DNA of 64,000 bases, taken from Marinobacter lutaoensis (lineage in GTDB: Bacteria; Pseudomonadota; Gammaproteobacteria; Pseudomonadales; Oleiphilaceae). The stretch lies in the NCBI RefSeq assembly GCF_001981305.1, contig NZ_MSCW01000005.1:124001-188000 (forward strand). Reading direction: 5' to 3'. Shown here in pieces: positions 51,044-58,990 of the stretch (position 1 is its first letter; each line of letters starts with the position of its first letter). Made by a program: the position numbers and the translations under genes. The notes under the pieces were generated by a model, which was given only the letters and a program-made list of their open reading frames with translations, did no database searches and was not told the DNA's origin.

Positions 51044-51790
51044 GTGAGAATCCGTCAGGGGCTCGAAGAAAAATCCCGGTTGGGTCGTCTGCTTGTCAAC
51101 CGGGGCTACCTCTCGGAAGCGCAGGTGGAGGAAGGGCTGCGACTGCAGCATGAAACCGGCCAGCGGCTCGGCGAGATATTCGTGCAGAACGGCTGGATTT
51201 CGGAACGGGAGCTGCACCGGGTCCTCAAGCACCAGTCCCGTTATCGCAATGCCGCGGCCCTGGTCACCCTGGTGACCCTGCCATTTCAGCCCCTGGTCAC
51301 GCTCGCCGCGGGCAGCCAGGGAGCCAGTGCGTCCCAGCAGTCTCAGGTGGCCGGCGAGCTCTATGGCCGTGGTCTGTCACCCATCAGCGACGAGGAGCTG
51401 GGGCGGGTTGCCGGCCAGGCCGATCCGGCCCTGCTGGAACGGGCGCAGCGGCTGGCGGCAATGGCAGCGAATCCGTCGCAGGTGGACGGTGAGGGCGGCG
51501 TGCCGGTGGATGCGGTGGAAGGTATTAAGTTTGCAGCGAATGTGTTCGTGCCGGTTCTCAACTTTCTGGACTCTGACCTGAGCATTTCCGGGGTGCATTA
51601 CCGGGAGGGGGAGCCGCGCTATGAAGTTCGGGCGGATGGTGCGGTGTCCATGGCCCTGCCGGAGCGGATCGAGGAAATACGGATGGACAATATCCGGGTG
51701 GCGGGGAGCGCCAGCGCGGCCCTGGGTAATGTCAGTCTCCAGGATATCCGTTTTCATCCGGACTCCAGGATGACGCTCTATACCCGATGA
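51044..51790 (+). CDS. MshEN-like N-domain protein with unknown C-terminal domain
   Basis: 248 residues. Residues about 10-65 (SRLGRLLVNRGYLSEAQVEE and GQRLGEIFVQNGWISERELH) show the double L-G-x-x-L/I motif of MshEN/GspE N-terminal domains, known in pilus and secretion ATPases as c-di-GMP sites. No ATPase domain follows. A hydrophobic stretch (AALVTLVTLPFQPLVTLAAG, about 72-91) looks like a signal anchor or TM helix. After it comes ISDEELGRVAGQ, like the E-L-x-x-V-x-GQ motif of pilus-associated DUF6160-type proteins, then a beta-rich tail (MDNIRVAGSASAALGNVSLQ). AGGAGG is 6 nt before the GTG at 51044 (another GTG at 51041). The function is unknown; the context is next to flagellar genes. Confidence 0.75.
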   Translation: MRIRQGLEEKSRLGRLLVNRGYLSEAQVEEGLRLQHETGQRLGEIFVQNGWISERELHRVLKHQSRYRNAAALVTLVTLPFQPLVTLAAGSQGASASQQSQVAGELYGRGLSPISDEELGRVAGQADPALLERAQRLAAMAANPSQVDGEGGVPVDAVEGIKFAANVFVPVLNFLDSDLSISGVHYREGEPRYEVRADGAVSMALPERIEEIRMDNIRVAGSASAALGNVSLQDIRFHPDSRMTLYTR

Positions 51791-51798
51791 GATGCGAC

Positions 51799-51825
51799 AA
51801 CGCCCGGTCGAGCCGGGCGTTTTTC
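51799..51825 (+). terminator. Intrinsic terminator after the MshEN-like gene
   Basis: Stem AACGCCCGG / CCGGGCGTT (51799-51807 with 51813-51821), 5-nt loop, T-run. It also lies just beyond the convergent flgN stop. Confidence 0.88.
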
Positions 51826-51845
51826 CAGAAGCGGTAAGGCGCAGG

Positions 51846-52316
51846 TCAGGCGCTGGCCAGGATGCTGCGGCTGGTCATTGACGTCTGTTCGCCCTTGGCG
51901 CCGTACAGTTTTTGCTGACCGGCACCGCCACGGAAAATATCGGTCAGCCTCGCCAAACGCTTCTGCAAATGGCTGAGTACACGCCCGTTCTCCTGGTTCG
52001 CCCGCTGGCACCGGCGCAACTGCGTGTCCGCCTGGTGCCAGAGCCGGTGCAGCTCGGTCAGGCCGGCGGCCTGAATAAACCGGGACGGAGCGCCGCGTTC
52101 GGGGCGGTAGCCCATGGCGACCAGAGCCTGGATCTTCAGCCGGGCCCGTTCCCGGAAGGCGTCCAGTAGGGTGTTTTTCTGTTGGGTTAGCGCCTGCAGT
52201 TCCCGGACATCGGATTGCCGCAGTCGCTCTTTTTCCTGACGGAGCAAAGCCTCCAGGGCTTCAAGCTGGCGAAGGTCTTCGGTCAGGTAGCGCTTCAATT
52301 CGTCGATCGCAGCCAT
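51846..52316 (-). CDS. flgN: Flagellar export chaperone FlgN
   Basis: 156 residues, almost wholly helical coiled coil. LEALLRQEKERLRQSDVREL then LTQQKNTLLDAFRERARLK is the FlgN-type pattern. It binds the hook-associated proteins FlgK and FlgL before export. It starts 7 nt after flgM on the same transcript; the flgM-flgN pairing supports the call. Confidence 0.88.
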   Translation of the reverse strand: MAAIDELKRYLTEDLRQLEALEALLRQEKERLRQSDVRELQALTQQKNTLLDAFRERARLKIQALVAMGYRPERGAPSRFIQAAGLTELHRLWHQADTQLRRCQRANQENGRVLSHLQKRLARLTDIFRGGAGQQKLYGAKGEQTSMTSRSILASA

Positions 52317-52323
52317 GGTTCAC

Positions 52324-52650
52324 TCACCCGAAAATGCTTTCATCCATCTCAAGCATTTTCTGGGCCAGTTTTTCCGCGTCGATTTTGTAGGTGCCATCGG
52401 CCAGCGCCTGGCGAATCTGTTCGATGCGTTCGTCGTCCATTTCGGGATAATCGCCAAGTCGCTGTTCGAGCTGCTTTAGGTTTTTGGCTTGGTTGCTCAG
52501 GCTGACATTTTCACCCCGGGCGGACTGGGCCTGGGTGCGAGCCTGGTCGGTTGTGGTCGGTGCTTTCGCCGGGCCACCCTCGGCTTTGTTGGCCGTCGGT
52601 TTCTGGCTGTTGACCTGGCCCGGGCCAATTCCATTGAAGTCAACTGACAT
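52324..52650 (-). CDS. flgM: Anti-sigma-28 factor FlgM
   Basis: 108 residues. The disordered, polar N-terminal half (MSVDFNGIGPGQVNSQKPTA) is typical for an exported FlgM. The C-terminal FliA-binding half reads ENVSLSNQAKNLKQLEQRL and DERIEQIRQALADGTYKID with AEKLAQKMLEMD. It inhibits FliA until it is secreted through the completed hook. A sigma-28 promoter lies 68 nt upstream, so FliA drives its own inhibitor. Confidence 0.94.
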   Translation of the reverse strand: MSVDFNGIGPGQVNSQKPTANKAEGGPAKAPTTTDQARTQAQSARGENVSLSNQAKNLKQLEQRLGDYPEMDDERIEQIRQALADGTYKIDAEKLAQKMLEMDESIFG

Positions 52651-52717
52651 ATCGGTACCTGCTTGCTTGGGGCTCCGGATCTCCTGACTGGGGGAGCCGA
52701 TGCGCTTTCACAGTGGT

Positions 52718-52744
52718 GTAACGGCGGTTGTGTCCAATTCTTTA
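52718..52744 (-). promoter_or_regulatory. Sigma-28 (FliA) promoter of flgM-flgN
   Basis: Minus strand: -35 core TAAA (52741-52744), exactly 15 nt, -10 GCCGTTAC (52718-52725) against the consensus TAAA-N15-GCCGATAA. It is in the flgA-flgM gap, so flgMN can be transcribed as late genes apart from flgA. Confidence 0.75.
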
Positions 52745-52836
52745 GTCGCTTCAGGGACTTTTTTCATTACATGCCGGACAGGATTTGCCGCTTTCCGGCG
52801 ACATGCAACGGCAATGGTTTGCCGCCGCATCCGGTG

Positions 52837-53538
52837 TTACATGGGCACCTCGACCCGGCCAGGACCGGTGACGGTAGCCTTGATGGTTCTGGCCGACCGT
52901 AGGTTTTCCACCAGTACCTGTTCGCCCACGGCGGCATCCGCCAGAGCCTTGCCCCGGGAGGTCACCGCGAAGGCACCGGCCCGGGCGCTGATAATAACAT
53001 GGTCACCCCGGGAGACGGCATTCGGAGCTTCCAGCAGATCGGCCGTGATCGGTACGCCCGGATTGATGGGGCGCCGGACCACCATGCCTGCCACGTCACC
53101 GACCTCAGAGAGGATGTCCCGATGGCTGTCATTGAGTGCCATCGTCGTCGCGGTCACCAGGTCCGGGGTCAGGACCTCGCCCCGGGCGAGGGGCCGCCGG
53201 GCGACCAGGCCGGGGCCATGAATGGTCAGGCTGGGTGTCACGAACAGGCGCCACGGACGTTCGCCGGAGCAGGAAACCTGAAGTGAGGGGCGGCTGCTCT
53301 TCCAGGGATCGCCGGTAAAGACGACCGCCAGCGGCTGGGAGCAGGGGGCCAGGGCCAACCGGCTGTCCAGTGACCCGGGCTGAAAATGGACGTCGAAGCC
53401 GCGGGCGGCCTGCTGTTCGGCAAAGGATCGCAGGAAGGTCTCGCTGGCCTGCTGGATCTGCGCGGCGGTGGTCCGGGCGTCGGCCCCCAGGGCAAGGCCC
53501 GAAAAAAACAGGGCGAGGGTAAAAACAGTGATGCGCAT
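52837..53538 (-). CDS. flgA: Flagellar basal body P-ring chaperone FlgA
   Basis: 233 residues. Signal peptide (MRITVFTLALFFSGLALG, cleavage near GADA), an N-terminal domain with a Cys pair (LALAPCSQPLAVV, LQVSCSGERPW), and the SAF domain (VARRPLARGEVLTPDLVTAT, VRRPINPGVPITADLL). It assists FlgI assembly into the P ring in the periplasm. It is divergent from cheV, with 186 nt between start codons. Confidence 0.93.
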   Translation of the reverse strand: MRITVFTLALFFSGLALGADARTTAAQIQQASETFLRSFAEQQAARGFDVHFQPGSLDSRLALAPCSQPLAVVFTGDPWKSSRPSLQVSCSGERPWRLFVTPSLTIHGPGLVARRPLARGEVLTPDLVTATTMALNDSHRDILSEVGDVAGMVVRRPINPGVPITADLLEAPNAVSRGDHVIISARAGAFAVTSRGKALADAAVGEQVLVENLRSARTIKATVTGPGRVEVPM

Positions 53539-53592
53539 GCCTGTGGGTTTGTCCTATGCTTTGGTTACTGATCCGAAAGCCGGTATCGTTGC

Positions 53593-53619
53593 TAAAACTG
53601 TGCGACCACCGGCCGTTAA
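53593..53619 (+). promoter_or_regulatory. Sigma-28 (FliA) promoter of cheV-cheR
   Basis: TAAA (53593-53596), exactly 15 nt, GCCGTTAA (53612-53619), one mismatch to the FliA consensus. The -10 core GCCGTTA is identical to that of flgM. It is about 105 nt before the cheV start. Confidence 0.8.
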
Positions 53620-53724
53620 CCGGTGTATCGGGGCGGGTGCCAAACACTTGGCGCTCCGCCTGCCACTCAACAACCAAGAAGCAAAACGCATGCCGGTAGC
53701 CACGGCAGGTCGGGGGAGTCATCA

Positions 53725-54654
53725 ATGGCAGGGGTAATGGACAGTGTGAACCAGCGGACCCAGCTGGTCGGCAAGAATCGCCTGGAGCTGCTCTTGTTTC
53801 GTCTCAGGGGGCGTCAGGTTTATGGGATCAACGTGTTCAAGGTCAAAGAGGTCCTGCAGTGCCCGAAGCTGTCTTCCATCCCCAAGAGCCGGAACGTCGT
53901 GCTTGGCGTTTCCCACATCCGTGGCGAGACCATTCCGATCATTGACCTGGGCATGGCGATCGGGTTGCCGCCGATCGCCCGGGAAGACCTGGCCAGCTGC
54001 TTCGTCATCATTACCGAGTACAACCGAAAGACTCAGGGGTTCCTGGTGTCCGCAGTGGACCGCATCATGAACATGAACTGGGAGGAGATTCTTCCGCCAC
54101 CCAAGGGCACGGGGCGCGGGGTCTACCTTACCGCGGTTACCAAGGTTGATGATAAGCTTATTGAAATCATTGATGTAGAGAAGATTCTTTCAGAGGTTTC
54201 TCCGCTTCGTGAGGACGTCACCGAGGCGCTCCGGGAGAAGAGTGCGGAGCGTGTGCAGGGACACCTGCCGGTGCTGGTGGTGGACGACTCCTCGGTGGCG
54301 CGGCGTCAGATCGAGCGTTGCCTGACGGCGATCGGCATGGACGTGGTGCTTAAGAACGATGGCCGCCAGGCACTGGACTACCTGGAGGAGATCACCGCCG
54401 ACGGCTCCAAGGTGAGCGACCATCTCGCCCTGATCATCTCGGATGTCGAGATGCCGGAGATGGACGGCTACACCCTGGTCACCCGGGTGAAAGAGAACCC
54501 GGCGATGCGCGACAGCTACGTGATGCTGCACACGTCCCTGAGCGGCGTGTTCAACCAGGCGATGGTCAAGAAGGTTGGCGCCGATGATTTCATGGCGAAG
54601 TTCAACCCGGACGAGCTGGCCGAGCGGGTCATGGAAATCATCGACCAGGCCTGA
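53725..54654 (+). CDS. cheV: Chemotaxis coupling protein CheV
   Basis: 309 residues. The N-terminal CheW domain (about 12-155: LLLFRLRGRQVYGINVFKVK, VSHIRGETIPIIDLGMAIGL) is followed by a C-terminal receiver domain (LPVLVVDDSSVARRQIERCL, phospho-Asp in LIISDVEMPEMDGY, conserved Thr and Lys in MLHTSLSG and DDFMAKFNP). It couples receptors to CheA and can be phosphorylated. The ATG at 53725 has GGGGGAG 6 nt before it. A FliA promoter precedes it and cheR follows after 38 nt. Confidence 0.95.
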   Translation: MAGVMDSVNQRTQLVGKNRLELLLFRLRGRQVYGINVFKVKEVLQCPKLSSIPKSRNVVLGVSHIRGETIPIIDLGMAIGLPPIAREDLASCFVIITEYNRKTQGFLVSAVDRIMNMNWEEILPPPKGTGRGVYLTAVTKVDDKLIEIIDVEKILSEVSPLREDVTEALREKSAERVQGHLPVLVVDDSSVARRQIERCLTAIGMDVVLKNDGRQALDYLEEITADGSKVSDHLALIISDVEMPEMDGYTLVTRVKENPAMRDSYVMLHTSLSGVFNQAMVKKVGADDFMAKFNPDELAERVMEIIDQA

Positions 54655-54692
54655 CGCGGGCCTCTTAAAGATCCACTCAAAACAGAGACCCA

Positions 54693-55520
54693 ATGAAAGC
54701 GGACATAACGCCACAGGAATACGACGCCTTCAAATCGTTCCTGCAGGAGGCCTGCGGAATTCTGCTTGGAGACAACAAGCAGTACCTCGTCAAAAGCCGC
54801 CTGCGGCGCATTCTGGACGAAAACAATCTGGAATCCCTGGGTGCGTTGCTGGAGCGGCTGCGCAGACCGGGCCGGGCGAACCTGCGGGAAACGGTCATCG
54901 ATGCCATGACCACCAACGAGACGCTCTGGTTTCGGGACAATCACCCGTTCCGGATCCTTCAAGAAAAGCTCCTGCCTGAGTTCGCCGAACGCAAGCCGGC
55001 CCAGCCGTTGCGAATCTGGTCGGCAGCCTGCTCCACCGGCCAGGAGCCCTATTCGGTGGCGATGGTGGTGGAGGAGTTCCGGCGAGCCCGCCCGGGCAAG
55101 CTCCGGGATGTGAAGATCGTTGCCACCGATATTTCCCGGAGCGTGCTCGATGTCGCCCGTCAGGGGGAATACGAAATGCTGGCCATTGGCCGAGGGTTGT
55201 CACCGGAACGGCAGCGTCAGTTCTTCACGCCGTCCGAAAACGGGGGCTGGAAGATCAAGCCCCAGATTCGCAGCATGGTGGAATTCAAGGAGCTCAACCT
55301 CCTCGATCGCTACCTGCTGGGCAAATTCGACATCATTCTTTGCCGCAACGTGCTGATCTATTTCTCGGTGGATCTCAAGAAGGACATCCTGACCCGGATG
55401 CATGCCGCCCTGAATCCCGGCGGCTACCTCATTCTTGGCGCTTCCGAGTCCCTCAATGGCCTGCCGGACCTTTACGAGATGGTCCAGTGCCGCCCCGGTA
55501 TCATCTACAGGAAGAAATAG
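54693..55520 (+). CDS. cheR: Chemotaxis protein methyltransferase CheR
   Basis: 275 residues. N-terminal helical domain (YDAFKSFLQEACGILLGDNK, VIDAMTTNETLWFRDNHPF) and the SAM-binding domain (LRIWSAACSTGQEPYSVAMV, KIVATDISRSVLDVARQGEY, LLGKFDIILCRNVLIYF). It methylates glutamates on chemoreceptors such as the one at 61.3 kb. It is co-transcribed with cheV. In Pseudomonas the flgBCDE operon follows cheR; here it does not. Confidence 0.95.
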   Translation: MKADITPQEYDAFKSFLQEACGILLGDNKQYLVKSRLRRILDENNLESLGALLERLRRPGRANLRETVIDAMTTNETLWFRDNHPFRILQEKLLPEFAERKPAQPLRIWSAACSTGQEPYSVAMVVEEFRRARPGKLRDVKIVATDISRSVLDVARQGEYEMLAIGRGLSPERQRQFFTPSENGGWKIKPQIRSMVEFKELNLLDRYLLGKFDIILCRNVLIYFSVDLKKDILTRMHAALNPGGYLILGASESLNGLPDLYEMVQCRPGIIYRKK

Positions 55521-55606
55521 CCGCTGCCTGCCGGTGTCCGGGCCGCCGGCCACGGCCGGACGCGCGCCCGTGCGCCGCAACCCATGAACCCGAACAGGAG
55601 AGCTTG

Positions 55607-56224
55607 ATGCAAATCGACCTCGACAGCCTGCCGCCCCTGGAGGCCTATCACGTTCTGACCCAGACCATCATCCCGCGGCCGGTTGCCTGGGTGTTGAGCC
55701 AGAACCCGGCGGGGGACTACAACCTGGCACCGTTTTCCTTCTTTACCCCCATCACCAGCAATCCGCCGCTGCTGATGCTGTCGATTGGCAAAAAGCCCAC
55801 GGACGGAGCCCCGAAGGACACCCGGGTCAATATCGAACAGAGACAGTGGTTTGTTGTTCATATCGCGCACCGGGAGCTGGCGGTGCCCATGACGGAGACT
55901 GCGCGCACACTGCCCCTCGGTGAGTCGGAACTGGCCCGCGTGGATCTGGAACTGGTGCCGTTCGACGGCTTTCCGCTGCCACGCCTGAAGGACTGCCGCG
56001 TGGCCCTGGCCTGTGAGCTGTACGACATTCAGGAAATTGGCGCGGTGCCCCAGTCCCTGGTGTTCGGCCGGATTCGTCAAGTGTTTGTCGCCGATCCGGC
56101 GGTCACCGAGGATGACAAAGGTCGCGTCCGGTTTGACGCTGCCCGCCTGGATCCTCTGTCGCGTCTGGGCGGCAGTGAATACGCGACCTTCGGTGGCGTG
56201 ATCAAAGTACCCCGGCCCGCCTGA
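55607..56224 (+). CDS. Flavin reductase-like FMN-binding domain protein
   Basis: 205 residues. The flavin-binding split-barrel is recognised by TIIPRPVAWVLSQNPAGDYN followed by LAPFSFFTPITSNPPLLMLS, then KDTRVNIEQRQWFVVHI. The family binds FMN and includes flavin reductases and FMN-containing hydroxylase partners; the substrate is unknown. AGGAG is 6 nt before the ATG at 55607. It sits between cheR and the NhaR-type regulator, 32 nt upstream of the latter, possibly in one unit. Confidence 0.87.
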   Translation: MQIDLDSLPPLEAYHVLTQTIIPRPVAWVLSQNPAGDYNLAPFSFFTPITSNPPLLMLSIGKKPTDGAPKDTRVNIEQRQWFVVHIAHRELAVPMTETARTLPLGESELARVDLELVPFDGFPLPRLKDCRVALACELYDIQEIGAVPQSLVFGRIRQVFVADPAVTEDDKGRVRFDAARLDPLSRLGGSEYATFGGVIKVPRPA

Positions 56225-56256
56225 AACCGGCGGCTGGACAGGACAGGGCGAACCCC

Positions 56257-57171
56257 ATGGATCAACTCAACCTCAGGCACCTCTATTATTTCTGGGTGAT
56301 CAGCCGGGAGGGCTCGATCGCCCGCGCCAGCGAAGTGTTGCAACTGGCACCGCAGACCCTGAGCGGCCAGCTGGCGACATTCGAGGCGTCCGTGGGAGGG
56401 CGGCTGTTCCTGCGGGAACGGCGCAAGCTGGTACTGACGGACCTGGGGCGTCTGGTGCTGGGGTACGCCGATGATATCTTCGCCCTGACCGGCGAGCTCT
56501 CCGATACCCTCCGGCTGGCGCCTTCGGACCGCCCGCTGCGCCTGTCGGCGGGGATTTCCGCGTCCATTCACAAGCTCATTGCCTACTACCTGATCCAGCC
56601 GGCGATGGCGCTGGGGCGCCAGATCCAGCTGGATTGCCGGACCGGGCGGACCGAGGACCTGGCCTTGAGCCTCAAGCGCAAGGAGCTGGATGTGGTGCTC
56701 ACCGACCGTATGCCGGACCTGGACAAGCACGGTCCGTTGACGGTGCACCCCCTGGTGGGCTCCAGCATCAGCCTGTTCGCCGCTCCCCCCCTGGCGCGTC
56801 GATTACGGGGCGGCTTCCCGGACTCCCTCAATCGCCAGCCGCTGCTGGCAAACGCCACCGATGTGCCTTACTTTGAACGGCTCATGAACTGGCTGTCGCT
56901 CAAGGGGGTCCGGATGCATCTGGTGGCGAGGGTCGATGACAGCGCCCTGATCAAGGTGTTCGGCCGCCAGGGGCTGGGGGTGTTCGCCGCTCCCACGGTG
57001 ATCCGGGACGAGGTGTGCCGGCAGTACGAGGTGGAGCAGATCGCCAGCATCGATGAGGTGCAGGACGAACTCTTCGCCGTGACCCGCTCCGGCAAACTCG
57101 CTCATGAAGGGGTTCGGGCCATTTGCGAAACCCCGGTTGATTTCTCCTGTCTGGCGTTACCTATCGAATAA
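56257..57171 (+). CDS. NhaR-type LysR transcriptional regulator
   Basis: 304 residues. The DNA-binding helix-turn-helix starts LNLRHLYYFWVISREGSIAR with LAPQTLSGQLATFEASVGGR. The LYYFW and PQT-x-S/T-GQ blocks mark the NhaR branch of LysR regulators. The effector domain (about 90-300) includes FGRQGLGVFAAPTVI. E. coli NhaR activates the Na+/H+ antiporter gene nhaA in response to sodium; no antiporter gene is in this window, so the target is unknown. An AT-rich hairpin (57178-57195) follows the stop but lacks a clear T-run. Confidence 0.86.
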   Translation: MDQLNLRHLYYFWVISREGSIARASEVLQLAPQTLSGQLATFEASVGGRLFLRERRKLVLTDLGRLVLGYADDIFALTGELSDTLRLAPSDRPLRLSAGISASIHKLIAYYLIQPAMALGRQIQLDCRTGRTEDLALSLKRKELDVVLTDRMPDLDKHGPLTVHPLVGSSISLFAAPPLARRLRGGFPDSLNRQPLLANATDVPYFERLMNWLSLKGVRMHLVARVDDSALIKVFGRQGLGVFAAPTVIRDEVCRQYEVEQIASIDEVQDELFAVTRSGKLAHEGVRAICETPVDFSCLALPIE

Positions 57172-57265
57172 TTCGATCTTTTCTGATTAGAAAAGCTTAT
57201 TTTATCGATCCTAGGTTGCTGGGAAGATGAACAGGTATCAGGCAGCAACTCGGAGGAGCGCAGCC

Positions 57266-57613
57266 ATGAAAACAATTCACAAGTTTCGTCTCAATACCGG
57301 CAAGGAACCGACCACTCTGGTGCTGAGTGAGGGCTACCGTGTGGTGCGTTGCGAATACATTGTTTCCCAGAAAGCCGTATTCGTGTGGGTGGAACAGCCG
57401 CTGAGCGTGGGCACCCCCACGGTCGAGCGCAAGTTCCGGGTGGCTCTGTCCGGCGAACCGGTACCGGATACCTACGAATACCTGGATACCGCCCTGGACC
57501 CGTTCGGCCCCGAAGCCTACCACGTGTTCGCGGTGCCGCCCGCCGAGGGTCACGGTGCTGCCAGCAACGAGGCGTTTGGCAACGACCGCTGGCGTTCAAG
57601 CGCGAACTCATGA
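57266..57613 (+). CDS. Small beta-rich conserved protein (DUF7352-like)
   Basis: 115 residues. It starts MKTIHKFRLNTGKEPTTLVL and continues VVRCEYIVSQKAVFVWVEQP, an arrangement like the small DUF7352 proteins often found on phages and plasmids (I-H-K-Y ... V-x-Q ... LW). The C-terminal part is Pro/Gly-rich and ends NDRWRSSANS. GGAGGAG lies upstream of the ATG at 57266. No catalytic motif is visible and the role is unknown. It stands alone before a strong bidirectional hairpin. Confidence 0.72.
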   Translation: MKTIHKFRLNTGKEPTTLVLSEGYRVVRCEYIVSQKAVFVWVEQPLSVGTPTVERKFRVALSGEPVPDTYEYLDTALDPFGPEAYHVFAVPPAEGHGAASNEAFGNDRWRSSANS

Positions 57614-57616
57614 ATC

Positions 57617-57643
57617 CACGAGGCCCCTTCACGGGGCCTCGTG
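57617..57643. terminator. Shared hairpin terminator between convergent genes
   Basis: Stem CACGAGGCCCC / GGGGCCTCGTG (57617-57627 with 57633-57643), 5-nt loop. The T-tracts on both sides are poor, but the position between two convergent stops supports a terminator. Confidence 0.65.
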
Positions 57644-57645
57644 CG

Positions 57646-58176
57646 TTATTTGATCAGGGCCTGCACCTCCCGGAACCTTGGGTGGTTGCAGTGCCGCATC
57701 CATTCAAAGGCAACCATTTCCAGGGTCACCACCGTGGCGCCACTCCGGGCCAGGCGGTTCAGGGCCACGTCCCGGTCAAGCGGTTGACGCGAGCCGCAGG
57801 CATCCGCCACCACCCACACCTTGTAGCCAGCATCCAGTAAGCTGAGGGCGGTTTGCAGCATGCAGACATGCGCCTCGCACCCCCCGATGACAATGTGCTG
57901 CCTGCCTTCCGGTAACCGTTCGATCAGGCCGTCCGGGCAGGCGTCGAAGTACGTCTTGTCCAGGGTGATGTCGCAGCCGTCTCGCACGGCGGCCCGGTTT
58001 CGTCCCAGTTTCTGGGGAATCTGTTCCGTGGCCAGGACAGGGACCGACAGCAGGCGCGCGATGGTCGCCAGGGTTGCGCATCGGTCAACAACCGTTTCTC
58101 CCCGGTGGATCGCCGGCATCAGTTTCTCCTGAAGGTCGATCAGCACCAGGACCGATTGCTCCGCTTTCATCAACAT
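57646..58176 (-). CDS. Isochorismatase-like cysteine hydrolase (YcaC type)
   Basis: 176 residues. The catalytic triad is visible: Asp14 in VLVLIDLQEKL, Lys74 in DKTYFDAC, Cys105 in GGCEAHVCMLQTALSLL. The pattern matches YcaC-like hydrolases and related ribonuclease-type isochorismatase-fold proteins, whose substrates are mostly unknown. GGAG is 8 nt before the ATG; a second ATG two codons later is also possible. It is divergent from the DUF2905 gene. Confidence 0.9.
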   Translation of the reverse strand: MLMKAEQSVLVLIDLQEKLMPAIHRGETVVDRCATLATIARLLSVPVLATEQIPQKLGRNRAAVRDGCDITLDKTYFDACPDGLIERLPEGRQHIVIGGCEAHVCMLQTALSLLDAGYKVWVVADACGSRQPLDRDVALNRLARSGATVVTLEMVAFEWMRHCNHPRFREVQALIK

Positions 58177-58227
58177 TGTTATTCTCCATCGTCGTCAACA
58201 GTCGAACGAAGTGCTGGGAGGACGCGC

Positions 58228-58434
58228 ATGGCTCGCTGGCTCATCATTGCCGGTGTCGTTCTGGTTGTGCTCGGGCTGATCCTGCAGTTTGCCCCGGGCC
58301 TGTTCGGTTGGTTCGGCAAGCTGCCCGGGGACATCGACATCCGTTCGGAGAACAGCCGGGTGCTGATCCCGATCACGTCCATGGTTCTGATCAGCCTTGT
58401 GTTAACGATAGTCCTGAATTTGATCAACCGGTAA
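58228..58434 (+). CDS. DUF2905 small membrane protein
   Basis: 68 residues with two transmembrane helices (about 3-21 and 46-66). MARWLIIAGVVLVVLGLILQ then GLFGWFGKLPGDIDIRSEN is the DUF2905 signature. The function is unknown. GGGAGG precedes the ATG at 58228. It is a single gene between the isochorismatase-like gene and tRNA-Ser. Confidence 0.88.
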   Translation: MARWLIIAGVVLVVLGLILQFAPGLFGWFGKLPGDIDIRSENSRVLIPITSMVLISLVLTIVLNLINR

Positions 58435-58484
58435 CCGGAATTGCCCGGCGTCAGAATTTTTTCCCATTCCGATGCAAATGGGTG

Positions 58485-58513
58485 TTGCCAACCGCCTGAA
58501 AAACCATTAAAGT
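58485..58513 (+). promoter_or_regulatory. Sigma-70 promoter of tRNA-Ser
   Basis: TTGCCA (58485-58490), 17-nt spacer, TAAAGT (58508-58513). It lies about 48 nt before the tRNA 5' end. Confidence 0.6.
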
Positions 58514-58561
58514 TTTCGCCCTCGAATGAGCGACGAGGTCGCTGATTTGAAACAGTTTCTT

Positions 58562-58652
58562 GGAGAGGTGTCCGAGTGGCTGAAGGAGCACGCCTGGAAA
58601 GTGTGTATACGTTAATAGCGTATCGAGGGTTCGAATCCCTCCCTCTCCGCCA
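58562..58652 (+). tRNA. tRNA-Ser (anticodon GGA)
   Basis: 91 nt with the long variable arm of serine tRNAs. Acceptor GGAGAGG pairs with CCTCTCC, anticodon loop CTGGAAA (GGA), variable stem around ATACG / CGTAT, T-arm GTTCGAATC, discriminator G and encoded CCA. The 3' end borders a small HsdR remnant, suggesting past use as an integration site. Confidence 0.95.
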
Positions 58653-58656
58653 ATAC

Positions 58657-58685
58657 AAAACCCCAGCATCTGCTGGGGTTTTTTT
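58657..58685 (+). terminator. Intrinsic terminator after tRNA-Ser
   Basis: Stem AAAACCCCAGCA / TGCTGGGGTTTT (58657-58668 with 58671-58682), then more T. Confidence 0.92.
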
Positions 58686-58771
58686 ATTGGTGGGAAAGCC
58701 ATCCGCTTCGTCGGTGGCCGTCGGCACGCCCCCGGATACCGAGAAACGTGCGCGCATTGCCAAGATGCTTT

Positions 58772-58990
58772 TTATCTAGTCCACCCGTTCGACAGCACCT
58801 CCGCTTGTTTCAATACCAGCTCGACAGCCTCTGGCGCTTGATCGGGCGGATACTTGTAGCGTTGCAGGGTGCGCCGCACCAGGATGCGCAGCCGGGCGCG
58901 CACGCTTTCACGCACCTGCCAGTCCACGGTGGTCGACTTGCGCAGCTTGTCGGTGATTTCGACGGCGATCTTTTTCAGGATGGCGTCGCC
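58772..58990 (-). pseudogene. C-terminal remnant of a type I restriction subunit HsdR
   Basis: About 72 codons ending in a normal stop. They match the extreme C-terminus of HsdR-type helicase-nucleases (DUF3387/T1RH-like-C): DWQVRESVRARLRILVRRTL followed by YKYPPDQAPEAVELVLKQAE. The helicase and nuclease regions are absent. The open frame continues to an ATG at 59110, but those 40 residues are antisense-frame translation of the acylphosphatase gene. It lies between tRNA-Ser and acyP, with the homology ending just before the acyP stop. That looks like the scar of a defence island that was inserted at the tRNA and later lost. Confidence 0.75.

Noticed and set aside
58680..58771. Short plus-strand frame running from tRNA-Ser to 58779
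   Set aside because: It reads through the tRNA and terminator; the terminal residues show no recognisable family.
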